Positions 42,476 through 53,924 are shown, numbered from the stretch's first letter. The stretch: 64,000 nt of DNA from Ananas comosus (GCF_001540865.1 NC_033639.1:8296432-8360431), one strand, 5' to 3'. The notes: generated by a model from the sequence alone, not told the origin. Translations and numbers: made by a program.

Positions 42476-42720
42476 ACAGAAAAGAATCGGCACACAACAC
42501 AATTGCGCAAGATCCGGAAAAAACCAAAAATGAAATGGAGGGAGAGTATTAGTTAGTAGTTCTCTGGCTTCATTGGGAATTGCGGGCCAAATGCATTACA
42601 TGCGACGGAAAAAAATTCCATTTGCTTTTGCAAATGATGCCACATTGAGCAAATCACAAGGCTCTATTAACAGATAATGTTTGCACTGTGCTAGTTACCC
42701 TCAGTAAACTTGTAGCATAG

Positions 42721-43848
42721 GAGGCTCAGATTCAGCCAACTATCAGTCATGAAATTTGCCAAGCTCACTTAAAAAAAAAAAAGAAGAAGAATTAAATAGG
42801 AACATTTGTCTAAAAACATCAAAACCAAATACTTACATCACAAAAGCTAAGCTGCCTTCAACCGCATGCTCGAAATATTTTCCCTCCTCAGAAAGTGACC
42901 AAAGCATGCTTACTTTGATTTACAGGCACGTTTGGTTCAAAATAGGAATCGATCGAAATCAAAATATGAATGGAAATGGACTGAAATATAAAAAGGAATG
43001 ATAAAAACTGCTAATTTGTTTGTTTGATAAGAGAAATAAGATTCAGAATCAGAATCATATTCAATTTGAAATACAAAAAAATGCTATCCAAATTCGTAAT
43101 TAAAATTTGAAACAAAATTTGAACTTAAAATTTAAATTTACTATTCAAATTCAAGTTCAAAGTCAAAATCTAAATTTTGAACCAAATTCAAATATCAAAC
43201 TTATATTCAAAATTAAATTTGAACTAAAGAACTTAAAATTTTAAATTTAAATTCCTAAGCCAGATTCAAATTTAAAGTATAGATTAATATTTGAATTTAA
43301 ATTATTATTAGTGAAAAAAATATTCTTTTCTCAATTCCTTCCGGAATCAAAGATGATTCCTAACTCCTTAGTGGGGATCATTTTTTCGTTTTTCGTTCCC
43401 CTGGAAATAAAAAACGAGATGCCAATCCCTCAAACCAAACACCACCAATAGGAATGGATCTTTCCAATTCTTATTCCCAGCCGCAAATCCTTCAAACCAA
43501 ACATGCCCTAAGAGCAATGCTATATTAGCACCAGCTCTTACAGAGGAAAACCAGATAAAGAAAACTGTGACAAACAACCATTCCAGAGGCCGCAAATAGT
43601 TGCCTGCAGAGGAGCAGGCCATCCAATTTTGCCTGGCCATCATGTAAGTTCCTCAGCAGGAGGTCCGCAGCTGATGTGGAGCATGACCATGAAACAATTT
43701 CTTAAAGAGAAGCAAAAGGACTCCAAAGAAACCAGCAATCAAATCCCTAAAGACCAAGCTATGAACTCAGAAACAAATCACAAAGTCTTTGTCCCAATTA
43801 GGGAAAAGATCCCAGCTGGGAAAGAGCAAGATCATCACAGCCTCTTGA
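42721..43848 (-). ncRNA. Family II unit interrupted by a MITE
   Basis: C at 42721-42750 (TGGCTGAATCTGAGCCTCC; CTGA and the GCCTCC stem intact) and B at 43589-43642 (GGCCAGGCAAAATTGG with AACTATTTGCGGCC, a compensated arm) are separated by a Harbinger-like MITE. A at about 43825-43848 reads AAGAGGCTGTGATGATCTTG. Without the MITE the unit would be near 540 nt. Confidence 0.42.
42925..43508. mobile_element. PIF/Harbinger-like MITE, AATTTGAA-rich
   Basis: GGCACGTTTGGTTCAAAATAG at the left and, in reverse complement, GGGCATGTTTGGTTTGAAGG at the right. TAA follows at 43509; the left duplication is eroded. Same subfamily as 55864-56502. Confidence 0.75.
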
Positions 43849-45015
43849 AGCACATAGAAAAAGAACTGTTGATAAGAAGAGGTTTTCCGGAAGCTTAGGC
43901 TAAAAAGGTTGAGAACCCATGGTGTAATTTATCCCTTCTTCAAGGAGCACAAAGTATCCCTTTGCAATCAAATTGATGATTAGACCACGTGTTAAATACA
44001 CGACAAAGGCACTAACTATTACTGCAATAACCATATATACTCTCTTTCTCTCTCACCCGCTCCTGTTGAGCCCACAGATGGCCATAACGATTGCAAACTG
44101 AACAGATTCACCTCATCAACTGTGTTTCAACCTCAACAGCAGAAAGGTACAAGTCAACGACCAGACCAGAACAAATAGATAAAAGAATTGGCTATTTGCA
44201 GGCCTCATATTTCCCACGGCATGGCAATTCTCAAAATTTAAAATCAAACCATAAAACAAATCTTCAAAATCAGGCAAAGTTGGGAACTATTATCAAATTT
44301 ATTTGCAAGAAAATTGATAATATCCTCTCCTCAGAAAGGGAGGGAAAAGAGAAAGAAAGAAAGAAAGAAAGAAACACTAACAATAAGGACTTCAATCATG
44401 AACTTTCAAAATGCAATTCAATCTACCTGTCACGAAATAACAAGGATGCCCACCCGACATTCAGGGACACAAAAGTGAGCCAAACACATGCGAGAGCTAA
44501 GCTTATATCAAGACTGACTGGATACTCAACGCGCCAATTGAGCAGACCATTGTTGAGCAAAGTGTCAAGCCAAACACAAGCTGTTCGTTAACAAAGAGCT
44601 CAATCGAGAGGCCAACTCAGACGAAACGGTTGTCCACTGAACAGCAAACTGTCCAAATTCCACCAGCCAAGTAAATCAGTGTCAAAAGCAGAATGTATGA
44701 CTGACAAGACTTGCCTGAAGAAATATACAAAAGAACAGAATGCAAAAATGCCTTGTATCAATTTTATAGTATAATAACATGCCAGGCCCAGATTGGATTG
44801 GGTTGGGTTCAGGTGGGGTTGAATTTGGTTGGCTTTGTATTGGATTAGATATCAACCTTCACCCACTCTATAATGGTGTACAGTTGAGGTTCCACAATCC
44901 TAACCCACACCGATTTCCAAATCATACAATCCAATCCAACCCATTCGATCAGATTGGGTCAGGCAGGCTCTGGCCAAACCCAACCAAAGTTGTACGTCAA
45001 AAGGACTTGAAGAAA
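43849..45015. other. Non-coding spacer
   Basis: Contains a lone B-like GGCCATAACGATTGCAAAC (44079), a GAAA run (about 44355), and at about 44780-44995 an element rich in GGATTGGGTTGGGTT with a CCAATCCAACCC counterpart. No gene. Confidence 0.35.
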
Positions 45016-45297
45016 GGCTCAGAATAGCCCGTGTCAGACATGAAAATAAATAGATAATTTTACAGGAACATATATGCAGAAAATCTGAAGAAAGGACAGA
45101 CATGGAAAGGGATGGCTATCCGCCAGACAAGCCCAACTTGTTAGGGTAAATCACCCTTATTCATCACTCTTGGCTTAAAAACCTGAAGCAAATGGCCCTT
45201 ATTCATCACTCTTGGCTTAGAAACCTGAAGCAAATGGCTGCCCGAATAGAAACAGACCAGCCAAAATTTCCCTGCCAGAGTACAAGAACCTTAGTAA

Positions 45298-46006
45298 GGG
45301 TGTGTTTGGTTTCATGTAAAACTTTGAAAAAAAAATTTCGATGGAAAAAAATTTTTGTAGGAAAATAATCTTATGCTGTAGTGTTTGGTTTGTCGGAAAA
45401 AAAAAAAAAAGTTTTCCATTACGGTTGTCTGGTCGAAAGGAAAAAAAGGAAAAGTTATAAATAGAAAACTATTATATGTATTTTCTTTTATTCTATATAT
45501 TATATATTATTAATATATAATAATTATCATATTATATATATTAGTATTATAGTTTATATTTATAAATAAAACATATTAAAATATATTATAAAATAAGTAT
45601 ATAATATAATATATGACAGTATATATATTTAATACTATAAAATAAATTACTATATATTTATAAATAAAATATTATATAATAATATATTTATATAAAAATG
45701 AAATATTATATATATAATATATATAATGAATGAGGGGGAGAGAGAGAGAGTAGGTCCATGGGTGGACTCTCTCACACGGTCCACGAGGTCAAGTTCACCT
45801 CATGGACCGCGTGCTAAAGCACCCATGAGCCGCTTTTTTTTTTTTCAGATCCAAGTTTTCGTTTTCCGCTCGAACAGCGCGAAAAACGAAAACGCCCACT
45901 TCTCCGAAAATCTGTAAAATTTTTACGAGCAACCAAACATCGGAAAATTATTTTTCCAGCGAAATTTTTTTTTTCAGGATCCTTTTACAACGATCCAAAC
46001 ACACCC
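45298..46006. mobile_element. PIF/Harbinger-like MITE with TAA duplication
   Basis: GGGTGTGTTTGGTTTC and, in reverse complement, GGGTGTGTTTGGATCG; TAA at 45295-45297 and 46007-46009. AT-rich interior, plus a GA run and GGTCCATGGGTGGAC-like inverted segments near 45750-45830. Confidence 0.8.
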
Positions 46007-46216
46007 TAAACAAAATTAAAAGAACGGGTTAATTTCTTCAATGCCCTCCTGAAATATTGTAAATTTGTAATTTCATAAATAACCCTTCAAATTGTAAAAT
46101 ATCATCAGTGCTCTTATAATAAATTAAAAAGTTTAGGGTTAAGGCTTTGGGTTTGGGGTTTAGAGGGGTTTGTGATAGATTTATATGTTTAGAGAAGTAT
46201 GAATGATATTTGAGTG

Positions 46217-46437
46217 TAGCTACTATAATATCAATAATACTAAGCGCTTGGTGCTAGCAAGTTTTCCACCGTTAGATATACCCTTTGACTATTGTCATCC
46301 GTTAGATCATACTATTCAACCAACCACCTACTCAATCCTAGGGAAACACTATCATCCTAACCGCACATCCTTTCACTCAAGGGCCGAAAACCTAATAGCA
46401 TCAATGATTTGGTGCTATTAATAGAATAGTAGCCTAG
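46217..46437. mobile_element. TA-flanked MITE (ACTATCGATAGT family)
   Basis: AGCTACTATAATATCAATAA at the left, CTATTAATAGAATAGTAGCC at the right; interior CAACCAACCACCTACTCAA. Confidence 0.65.
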
Positions 46438-46641
46438 TTCATGATATTTTAGATTTTGAAGGGGCATGTATGATATTTTGAAGTTTTAGAGGTCTATGTT
46501 TAAAACTACCCCAAGAAGAAAAGTGCGAACAACAAGGTCTGAAATCTGAATCACATATTAGGTAAATATCATTTGAGAGAGCTAAAATCATCATCGCCTA
46601 CAAAAGGGTAACCAATATATACTAGTACATAATGTACTTAC

Positions 46642-46792
46642 ACATGATGAACCTGTAGAAGTATTGAAAGGGGAGAGACTTCTCATTTTGCTGCTTATCC
46701 AATTGGTTTGCCATCGCTTGCAAGGAGCGGATTTTCTGCAGCATTGGGTGCACAAAATCCCTCCATCCTTGGTATGCTACAGCTCCCACCAA
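46642..46792 (-). CDS. Candidate internal coding exon (F-related)
   Basis: Acceptor-like GTTTTTATGGAGCAG, then 151 nt with one frame open throughout and a GTAAGT donor directly after it (rc of ACTTAC, 46636-46641). The about 50 residues begin LVGAVAYQGWRDFVHPML and contain IRSLQAMANQLDKQQNE. CAAGGATGGAGGGATTTTG aligns with the F block GGAAAGGATGGAAGGTTTG of family II, and it occupies the F position upstream of the A block at 46.6 kb. I do not recognise the protein. This is the best coding-like segment in the window, but it may be only an F module that is open by chance. Confidence 0.35.
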
Positions 46793-46866
46793 CTGCTCCA
46801 TAAAAACACCAGGTGAAGAAAGTTACGCAAGACACTCTTTCGAGAAGAATATATGACCAAATATAC

Positions 46867-46972
46867 CATGTCATTTGTGAACCACGCCAGACAAAATCAA
46901 GCAGATGACATCAAACGTGTAAGTTCCTGCTAGGACAAGGGCTACCATGCCATTCCTTTGAAGATGAGTAGT
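46867..46972 (-). CDS. Candidate exon (B-related)
   Basis: Acceptor TGTTTTTTGCAG followed by 106 nt and a GTATAT donor-like site. The frame starts TTHLQRNGMVALVLAG, is hydrophobic, and meets TGA three codons before the donor (HK-stop), so it is either a last coding exon, a pseudo-exon or non-coding. AATGGCATGGTAGCC matches the B blocks of the 52-54-kb family I units. Only 74 nt separate it from the next exon-like block, about the minimum for a plant intron. Confidence 0.3.
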
Positions 46973-47214
46973 CTGCAAAAAACATTCTAGATTCAATCAA
47001 GAGAATTACCCAATCAACCACTACTTCATGAATTACCAGTGAAGGGCCAGCGCAATTCAGTAGGAAGTGACTAATTAGTGGTTCAGCCAACCACCATCTT
47101 AGGTAAATGAGTAATTAGTAGCATTCCTGATATCTGCAAACGAAAGAGTGGGAGCAAATGGCCATCTGTAGCAGAGTAGACCAGCCAAAATGTGCTTCAC
47201 CATTGTACTAGAAT

Positions 47215-47219
<5 letters not shown>

Positions 47220-47245
<26 letters not shown>

Positions 47246-47246
47246 G
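47220..47246. repeat. GA microsatellite
   Basis: Perfect GA run. Next to it, ACCGAACC words recur, and these continue beyond the MITE. Confidence 0.85.
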
Positions 47247-47284
47247 TGTACAACCGAACCTAACCGAACCAAGAGGTGTAGAAC

Positions 47285-47625
47285 CAAGGATTTAAATATC
47301 CATCAGCACGAACCGTATCCACCGTGTCGTATCGTGCTAACAAGATATCGGCACAATACAGCCCCCTTGCCAATGGCACAGCTCAAAACCCTCTATTCTT
47401 TCAGTTAGTAAGTAATTTTCTCAATAATGTTTAAAAGATTTGATAAAGATACATAATAAACATTTAGAATATTTTGTTTCTAAAGAAAATAAATATATCA
47501 TGCGATTATGTGTAGGCACATGTATTTTTTTTATCAGCATGCATCGACACGGCCTGGCACGCACTATATCATACCGTGTCGGTAAGTTTCCGGCACGACC
47601 CCATGCCATGCTACTTAAATCCTTG
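47285..47625. mobile_element. hAT-like MITE with TGTAGAAC duplication
   Basis: Ends CAAGGATTTAA and TTAAATCCTTG, flanked by perfect TGTAGAAC (47277-47284 and 47626-47633). The 8-bp duplication is typical of hAT elements. 341 bp, no coding frame. The element at 5029-5325 is an older relative. Confidence 0.88.
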
Positions 47626-47865
47626 TGTAGAACCGAACTGAACAGAACCGAACCGAACCAAACCGAACAGTTTAGTTTAGAAATTTGTTAAAGACCGAAT
47701 AGTACCGAATAGTGCACAACCCTAGTACTGCAAATAAATAAAGAATCAGTACCCTAACCAATATTTTTCAAATCCCAGTTAAAAGATCTAAAAGAACAAA
47801 ACTTCATCACAAATCTGGAAAATATCCCTTCAGCGGGCCAAAATTATTATTGCCGCAAAAGAAAG

Positions 47866-48647
47866 GAAAAGAAATGAAAAAGTTACTCAACAGAAACAAA
47901 CATAAATTAGGTAAAAAAGTATGGAGACCCCCCTCAAATCTAGGCATTTCTACTAAAGGTCCCTAAACTTCAAATTTTCTCATTGACACCCCCTCAACTT
48001 TCACTTGTTTTGATTTACACTATTTTTGACAATTGACTTGGGTATTTTGTGAATTTATCAGTAATTCCACCAAATTTCAAGGTTCTAACTACTTTTCAGC
48101 TAAAGTAGCACAGACTTCAATATTAATCAACAACCAACAGCAAAAGAAGCCATTAATTTTTAACAAAATTCTCCATTTAATTAACCAAAACAACTCAAAT
48201 CCAAACAAACAAAATTTGAAAGGGTGTCAGTCACAGAAAGATGGATATCAATAAAACCAGTTAAACTGTAGAAAAGAGTAGGCAGCTTCAGTAACCCAAA
48301 ACATCAGAACCAGTCCAGAATAGAATCAATCAAAGAAGTATAGGAAATTATAAACAAAGGCAAAAAAAAAAGCAACAAAAATAAATAACTCAAAACGTCA
48401 ATATGGAATCGGAACAAAACCGTAAATCTAACACCCTTAAAAGAAAGAGAGGACAATTTGAACAAACAAGCCATTAACATCATGCCAAATTTAAGTTCTA
48501 AGCAAAATTCCTAATTATTAAGACCACAATTGCAATCAAAAAAATAAGAGGATTAATTAACCAAAAAAACGCATAGCAAAAAGCCAACTGAATATCTCAG
48601 TAGAGTAAAAGTATTGATTGCTAGACTAGGCCAGATGGAACAGCAAA
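47866..48647. other. Non-coding spacer
   Basis: Starts with GGAGACCCCCCTCAAATC, a motif found before several family I C ends. Then A-rich DNA. No gene. Confidence 0.35.
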
Positions 48648-49012
48648 GGCTCAGCTTGGCCCACCTATCTCAGACATCAGAATAGTAAAGCCCTCAAACA
48701 ACGGAGCTATAAAATAGTTGTAAAAAGGGATAAATCACCACACATTTTCACCTCCCCCTATCTGCTGGCCAAAAACTGTGGATGCAATTGGTTGCCCACC
48801 AAGAAATGGGCCTGCCAAAATTTGCATTGCCGCCACAGTTGAATCTCAATAGATGAAGAGTAGAGAAGAGAAAACAAATAAAGCATCAAAACTCAAACCC
48901 TGAACCTAAATCCAATCACCCACGATCTGAACCAAAATTGTGTAAGGCCTAGTTTGGTTATGTGGCGGCGAAATGCACCTTTAGGTGCCAAAGTCATCAT
49001 TGCCTTCAAGAG
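48648..49012 (-). ncRNA. Family II unit (A-B-C)
   Basis: 365 nt. A at 48985-49012: TTTTTCTTTCTCTTGAAG then GCAATGATGACTTTGGC. B at 48779-48832: GGCAATGCAAATTTTGGC with CAACCAATTGCATCC. C at 48648-48680: GGTGGGCCAAGCTGAGCC. AATGATGA and CTGA intact. F at 49096-49135 (AAGAGAGTGGAAGTTTG). Confidence 0.44.
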
Positions 49013-49186
49013 AAAGAAAAAGAGAAGAAGATGGTATCCAGTAGCAGTAGCAGCAGCAAAGAAAATCAAGCAAGAAAAAAGGCTTGTGATAATCTTGACA
49101 TACAGACAGAGGGGGCAGCCTTTACAAACTTCCACTCTCTTATCCATGACAAGTGATTATAACAATCTGAAGATAAGTCTTCGGGA

Positions 49187-49686
49187 GACATTACAATGTA
49201 ATTTGACAGAGTTCTAATAGGAAAGAGTTAACTGCTCCATTTGTCCCCAACCTTAAGCAGAGTTTTCACTTTTGTCCCCAACTTTAAAGAGTTTTCATAG
49301 TGGTTCCCAGCCTTTTAATTTTTGCAATCGAGTCTCAGCGTTTATTAGTTGTTTCAATCAAGTCCTTCCTGTCAAAAAGGCCCATTAGCTGTCATGAAGA
49401 TTGCGATGGCAAAGTTTTGTACCAAGCAAGCATGATTTGGTGTTGACATAGCAAATTCCATCCAAGTTAACGAGCATTTCTGTGGATAAAATGTTAGATA
49501 CCCAACTGCAAAGATTAAAAGGTTGAGGACTAAAACTTGGATAAAGGTCGGGACCAACAGTGAAATTAACCCAAGAAGAAATTACTCTCTGGACCTGGTC
49601 CACCATGTCAACCGTGTACAGCCAATGTTTAAAAAACAGGTTCAACCAGGAAAATATCAGTTAAGATACATAATGCATGCCCCATT
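49187..49686. other. Non-coding spacer
   Basis: Contains the phrase CCCCAACCTTAAGCAGAG / CCCCAACTTTAAAGAG, a duplicated short motif. No module and no gene. Confidence 0.35.
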
Positions 49687-49830
49687 GGAGGGCGAATTAG
49701 CCTCTGGTTGATCAAGTAAAGAAAATTCCACCCCCTCTCATCTTCTCCATTCCAAGTCCCTCCTACGGGCTGATGGCAGCGGCAGTTGTGACAGAACCTT
49801 CTAAGCTTCCTTGGCATCAAAATATTCCAT
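49687..49830 (-). ncRNA. Partial family I unit (B-C)
   Basis: B at 49772-49820 (GATGCCAAGGAAGCTTAG with CTGCCGCTGCCATC) and C at 49687-49716 (GATCAACCAGAGGCTAATTC). Box D is lost. AGGAGGGACTTGG after B is the conserved family I follow-on. A is not found. Confidence 0.3.
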
Positions 49831-49947
49831 ATACAAATCAAAGATTAGAGAAGGGATAAGTGAATGTTTACCATAATGGCTGATATAATAGCACGCGAAA
49901 TAGATGCTGCCTTTTACTGCAAAAACAGTCTGCTCTCTCTCCCCCTG

Positions 49948-50462
49948 TTAGGGATAATATCTAATATAACCCCTCAAAACTTCTGAAATATCTTATATAC
50001 CCCCATTTTTTCGTTTCATATATACCCCGTGTAAATTTTTCCGTTATTCAAAAATAACCCCGCTGTTAATACCCGTTTAGTCATCTCAGGTCAAATCCAG
50101 ATTAAATTTCTACTAGAGTTAAAAAGAAGTCAAAAACCTCTTTTGCCCCTAACTAAAGGGCAAATAAGAAAGTTGGTGACGATAGAAGGGTATATTTAAA
50201 AAGGCAAAAAGTCCAAATACTTTTTTTGCCCCTAACTTAACAACAAATAAGAAAAGTTTGTGACAGTAGAAGGGTATATTTGAAAAGACAATAATAATTC
50301 ACAGAGATAATGGTTGTTCCTAACAGTTTTATTGACAAAATTTAACTCTAAAGATATATTTGATATAACTTGGAACGTTAGAAGTGTATTTTTAATATTA
50401 GCCTTCTAAGAGGGGTAAATGAGAAAGTCGGAAACTTTTCAGGAGTATATAAGCAATTGCCC
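49948..50462. mobile_element. Probable TIR element
   Basis: Left AACTTCTGAAATATCTTATA and right GAAACTTTTCAGGAGTATAT are imperfect complements. Internal duplicated phrase GACAGTAGAAGGGTATATT / GACGATAGAAGGGTATATT (50178, 50262). The exact termini and class are not resolved. Confidence 0.4.
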
Positions 50463-50508
50463 CCTCTATTATATGCCTCTCCCCCTCTTACTGCTGGCTC
50501 CACAGACA

Positions 50509-50580
50509 GCTGCAAATGGTTGATTGGTTCTCCATTTAAGAATGCACGGTCCAAATTTCACCGTGCCAACTATATAAGAT
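50509..50580 (-). repeat. Family II B block
   Basis: TTGGCACGGTGAAATTTGG with CAACCATTTGCAGCTG. A 9-nt insertion (TTCTCCATT on plus) enlarges the loop. Sister of 51534-51600. Confidence 0.38.
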
Positions 50581-51245
50581 GCTCAGCAGAGGAGTACAGC
50601 TGGAAAGAATAGCCTTTAGGGCTGATAACTGAGATCGCTGATCATGAACTGTTAATTAAGATCGCAAATCATAAACAGTTCTTGTTAGGCCGAAACGTGG
50701 CTCAGAAACAGCTAGCTTCATTAGCTTGTTTAATTAAACAAGGTCATTACCCTAACTTGCTCATGTTAAATTGGCCACACGCTGCAGGTTGTAAAAAGAA
50801 TCCACTAATCAGCAGACCGACCCAGCACAAAGTAATTCTCTGTATTTTCTCAAAAAAAAATAATAGTTTTTAAATTGTGCAAAACTGTTAAAGTTGGAAA
50901 CTAAAGATCATCAGTCATATTTGCAGACCAAATCATCACTATCAGAGAACTTGAAAAAAAGGTCAAATCATGAGCTTTCAAATTTTCAATATATGCTCAA
51001 TACACTACTTGCAAAAGTAAGAATGCAAATTGCAAATCCACCATCCAGGAATCCACATAAATTTCAACAGAGCAAACTCTTTTAGGATATCACCTAAACG
51101 ACAAGATCACAACACATTGGGTATCACAGAAGAAGCCGAGTATAAAATAAATAACAACACCGCAATGTACCCAAGAAACAGCTTACTTAGTTTAGAATAA
51201 ATAAATAAATAAAAATACTTGATGTCCCAGAAGGAAAGAGATCAG
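50581..51245. other. Non-coding spacer
   Basis: Short duplication GATCGCTGATCATGAACTG / GATCGCAAATCATAAACAG at about 50634-50680; otherwise A-rich. No gene. Confidence 0.35.
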
Positions 51246-51407
51246 CAGATTTGTTGATTCATAAGACGGCAATTACAAGGCAAAAAATAAAGGGCCAGTT
51301 CCTGCCATCCAACCAAACGCAAAAAGTCAGATGGCTACAGCATGGTTGCCGTGGGGCCATCCATGCTGCCATGCCATCAGAACCTACACTACATGAATCT
51401 GATAAAA
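51246..51407 (-). ncRNA. Partial family I unit (B-C)
   Basis: B at 51331-51386 (CTGATGGCATGGCAGCATGG, distal AACCATGCTGTAGCC) preceded on the minus strand by CTATTTTCTTTTATCAG, a strong acceptor context. The C end is weak (GAATCAACAAATCTG at 51246-51260). Confidence 0.32.
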
Positions 51408-51533
51408 GAAAATAGTGCGAAGCAAGTATTACTGTAAGACCAGATATTGGACAACATATAAAAGATGCAATTTTTCACGGCAACAACAACCCTCTGAATC
51501 TCCCACCGCCCTCCACTCTTGCTGGCCTCACAG

Positions 51534-51600
51534 ATCGAGACAAATGGTTGCCTACTCAAGAATGGACCATCCGAATTTCACCTTGGCAGCTGTATTAGAA
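51534..51600 (-). repeat. Family II B block
   Basis: GCCAAGGTGAAATTCGGATG with GGCAACCATTTGTC. No A or C nearby. Confidence 0.38.
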
Positions 51601-52089
51601 CCTCATCAACAGAGTACGAGGGGGTAGAGCTGGCAGTAGGCTTGTTAATTGAGCTCCGCCACACATGAAGAGCCAAAATTTGCCTTGCCACTTAAAAGGC
51701 AGAGATGCAATTTCCAAACCACAGGTTAACAAAGGGAAAATGCACTAAACCACAGGGTGATATTTGAAGTGTATTAAATTTTAGGGCTGTTTTCACTTTC
51801 TACACCATTCTATTGTTTTTGCCCAAGAGAAAAGATATCCCTACGCGCCCCTCAAAAATTTTCCACTTTTTCCTGAGAATACGTTTTCAATTGCTCTACA
51901 TGTAACCAAACATCTCAATTGACAGCATTCAATTGAGATGGACCAGGTGGCACTTCCGGCGTTCAATCTGCTACTCAAAAAGATAAGATTTGGTAATTTA
52001 CACCATTGGTCACTGAACTTATCATGAAACTTCACTTGGGTAACATAACCAATTTCAAAACTAAGGCAAGAATGTACAAAGAGCCCTCA

Positions 52090-52225
52090 ACCATAAGCCA
52101 TTTTGATCAAATAACAGAATTCATGCACCTCTTTTCTCCAAGTCAGATCCCTCCTGACAGTGAATGGCTGCAGCAGTAAGCATTCTCGCTATCCAGGCTA
52201 CCATGCCATATAGACCTTCAGTAAG
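52090..52225 (-). ncRNA. Partial family I unit (B-C)
   Basis: B at 52164-52220 (TATGGCATGGTAGCCTGG, distal ACTGCTGCAGCCATTC), then AGGAGGGATCTGACTTGG and a GTGCAT donor-like site. The C end is replaced by AAAATGGCTTATGG. The A side is cut by the hAT element at 52277. Confidence 0.32.
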
Positions 52226-52276
52226 GGACCAGATGAGAAGATAAGGGTTCTCTTAGGAGATAACAAATATCGTTAA

Positions 52277-52846
52277 TAGGGTTGGCAATCCAGCTTGCAG
52301 TTTGCGAGCCAACTTGTGTTCGGCTCGAAATGAGCTGGAGATCGATCGCTCGTTTATAGGGTTGGCAATCCAGCTTGCAGTTTGCGAGCCAGCTTGTGTT
52401 CGGCTCGAAATGAGCTGGAGATCGATCGCTCGTTTAAACGAGCCGAACACAAACTAAATTTTTCAGCTCAAAATCTTAATGAGCCAAATTCAAGCTAGGG
52501 TCAGCTCGCTTGTGTTTGGCTCGATATAGTTCGAATTAATAAATATTACAAAGTTTTACCATTTGGATTTTAGGCCAACCCAAATGCAAAAAGAACTATA
52601 TTAGAGAATTTCAATTACTAGAATAATATTCCAAGTTTTCAATCTTTCAACTTTTCACCCAGTAGTAGGGCTAACAATCTTGCTTGTTGTTTCAACTCAT
52701 GTTCGGCTCGTTAATAAGCAAGCCGAACACGAGCTGGATTTTTCAGCTCGATATTGTAACGACCGAACTCGTGTTTGTCTCGTTTAATAAACAAGCGAAC
52801 ACGAGCCGGCCCCAGCTCGCTCATGTTCGGCTCGTTGACACCCCTA
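52277..52846. mobile_element. hAT-like element, CGAGC family
   Basis: TAGGGTTGGCAA at the left, TTGACACCCCTA at the right. Flanks ATCGTTAA (52269-52276) and ATCGCTAA (52847-52854) are a 7-of-8 target duplication. The left end holds an 80-bp tandem duplication (52277-52356, 52357-52436). Rich in GTTCGGCTCG words. Confidence 0.78.
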
Positions 52847-52905
52847 ATCGCTAACAAGAAAAGAGATCTTCTCTCCTCTCATCTTGGCAAAATCAAATCC
52901 CCACT

Positions 52906-53127
52906 AATGGCTGCAGCAGTTGCCACGAGGCTGATCATGCTGCCTTGCCACCAAAACCTCCAGCACAAGATATGGATAGAAAAGAAAGCTAAAAATGTAT
53001 GGAGACTCCCTCAACTATAGGCCTTTTTGGGATAGGAACCCCAATATTCACGAAAGACCAGCACCTGTTCGAAATGCCTAAAAGCAATTAGACACAATGG
53101 CAGTCCAATCAACATTGTCATCATCCA
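52906..53127 (-). ncRNA. Family I unit, C end replaced
   Basis: A at 53101-53127 (GATGATGACAATGTTGATTG), B at 52906-52962 (GGTGGCAAGGCAGCATG, distal ACTGCTGCAGCCATT). The C end has been removed by the hAT element ending at 52846. Confidence 0.35.
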
Positions 53128-53924
53128 CTAAAAACTGTTTCTCACAGCTTGAATGAGCATCAAATGGCTTTAATAGCTTCAAGGGCTTAATGATCAGACC
53201 TCGAATGAGCTTTCATTTTAGAAGGATGGGGATCGAATGAGCTTTCATTGAAATGGATGGGGCAGGCCTTCATCCACTACACAAAAAGATGGGACGGTAA
53301 ATTGCACCATTGGTCACTAACCTTGTCAAGAAACTTTACTCGGGTAACACACCCATTTTCCAAATGAGTAAATATATACAAGGTCCCCAATCTGTTACCC
53401 AAGTTTCAATTGAATCCCTATCCTTCTAATTGTTGCAATTAGATCCTTAACCTCCTCTAATTGTTTCAATTGGGTCCTTTCCATTGTAATCTCCAGTAAT
53501 TTGAATGGACATTGCCACTTCAGCTACCACGTAGCATGGATAAATTTTGAACACTTGGTGTCTAGGAATGGATTTTCAAAATTCATAATTGTTGATACAT
53601 AAGCTCTTTAAATATTGTAAAGATGCGATGAATAAAGTGTACGTATACAAGAAGAAGAAAAAAAAAGGTTATATAAGATCATAGACCTGGTTCAACCGGT
53701 TAGGGCATTGGAAAGGTGGTGTGGCAAACATTGTTTGATGACGCAGAGATTTTGATGAAAAAGAACCATTTAAACCATCTAGGAAAGGTTTACTTAATTG
53801 CAACAATCAGAAGGTTAGGAACACCACTGAAACTTGGAAAAAAGGTTAAGGACCTTCTATGTAATTTACCCTTTTCTAAATTAAAGGCAAAAATGTACAA
53901 AGAGCCCCTCAACTTTCCGCATTT
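53128..53924. other. Non-coding spacer
   Basis: Repeated TCGAATGAGCTTTCATT (53202 and 53231) and an AATTGCACCATTGGTCACT motif shared with 52.0 and 34.4 kb. No gene. Confidence 0.35.

Larger units (their letters stand above)
45016..46600 (-). ncRNA. Family II unit with two MITEs inside
   Basis: C at 45016-45045 (CGGGCTATTCTGAGCC), B at 45232-45280 (GGCAGGGAAATTTTGGC, distal GGCAGCCATTTGC), A at 46579-46600 (CCCTTTTGTAG then GCGATGATGATTTTAGC). Two insertions, at 45298 and 46217, lie between B and A. A 42-bp tandem duplication sits beside B (45154-45237). Removing the insertions leaves about 650 nt. RTGATGA and CTGA are intact, and the A block has a clean TAG acceptor-like site. Confidence 0.42.
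47150..47865 (-). ncRNA. Family II unit interrupted by a hAT MITE
   Basis: B at 47150-47203 (GTGAAGCACATTTTGGCTGG, distal GGCCATTTGC) and A at 47834-47865 (GCGGCAATAATAATTTTGGC: box C has become ATAATAA). The C end is not found. The MITE at 47285 separates B from A. Confidence 0.33.

Noticed and set aside
43629..43898. 89-codon frame as a gene
   Set aside because: It lies across blocks B and A of a family II unit on the opposite strand and has no promoter, splice sites or recognisable domain.
53690..53710. tRNA-like GGTTCAACCGG
   Set aside because: Resembles a B box, but no A box, anticodon arm or acceptor pairing is present nearby.
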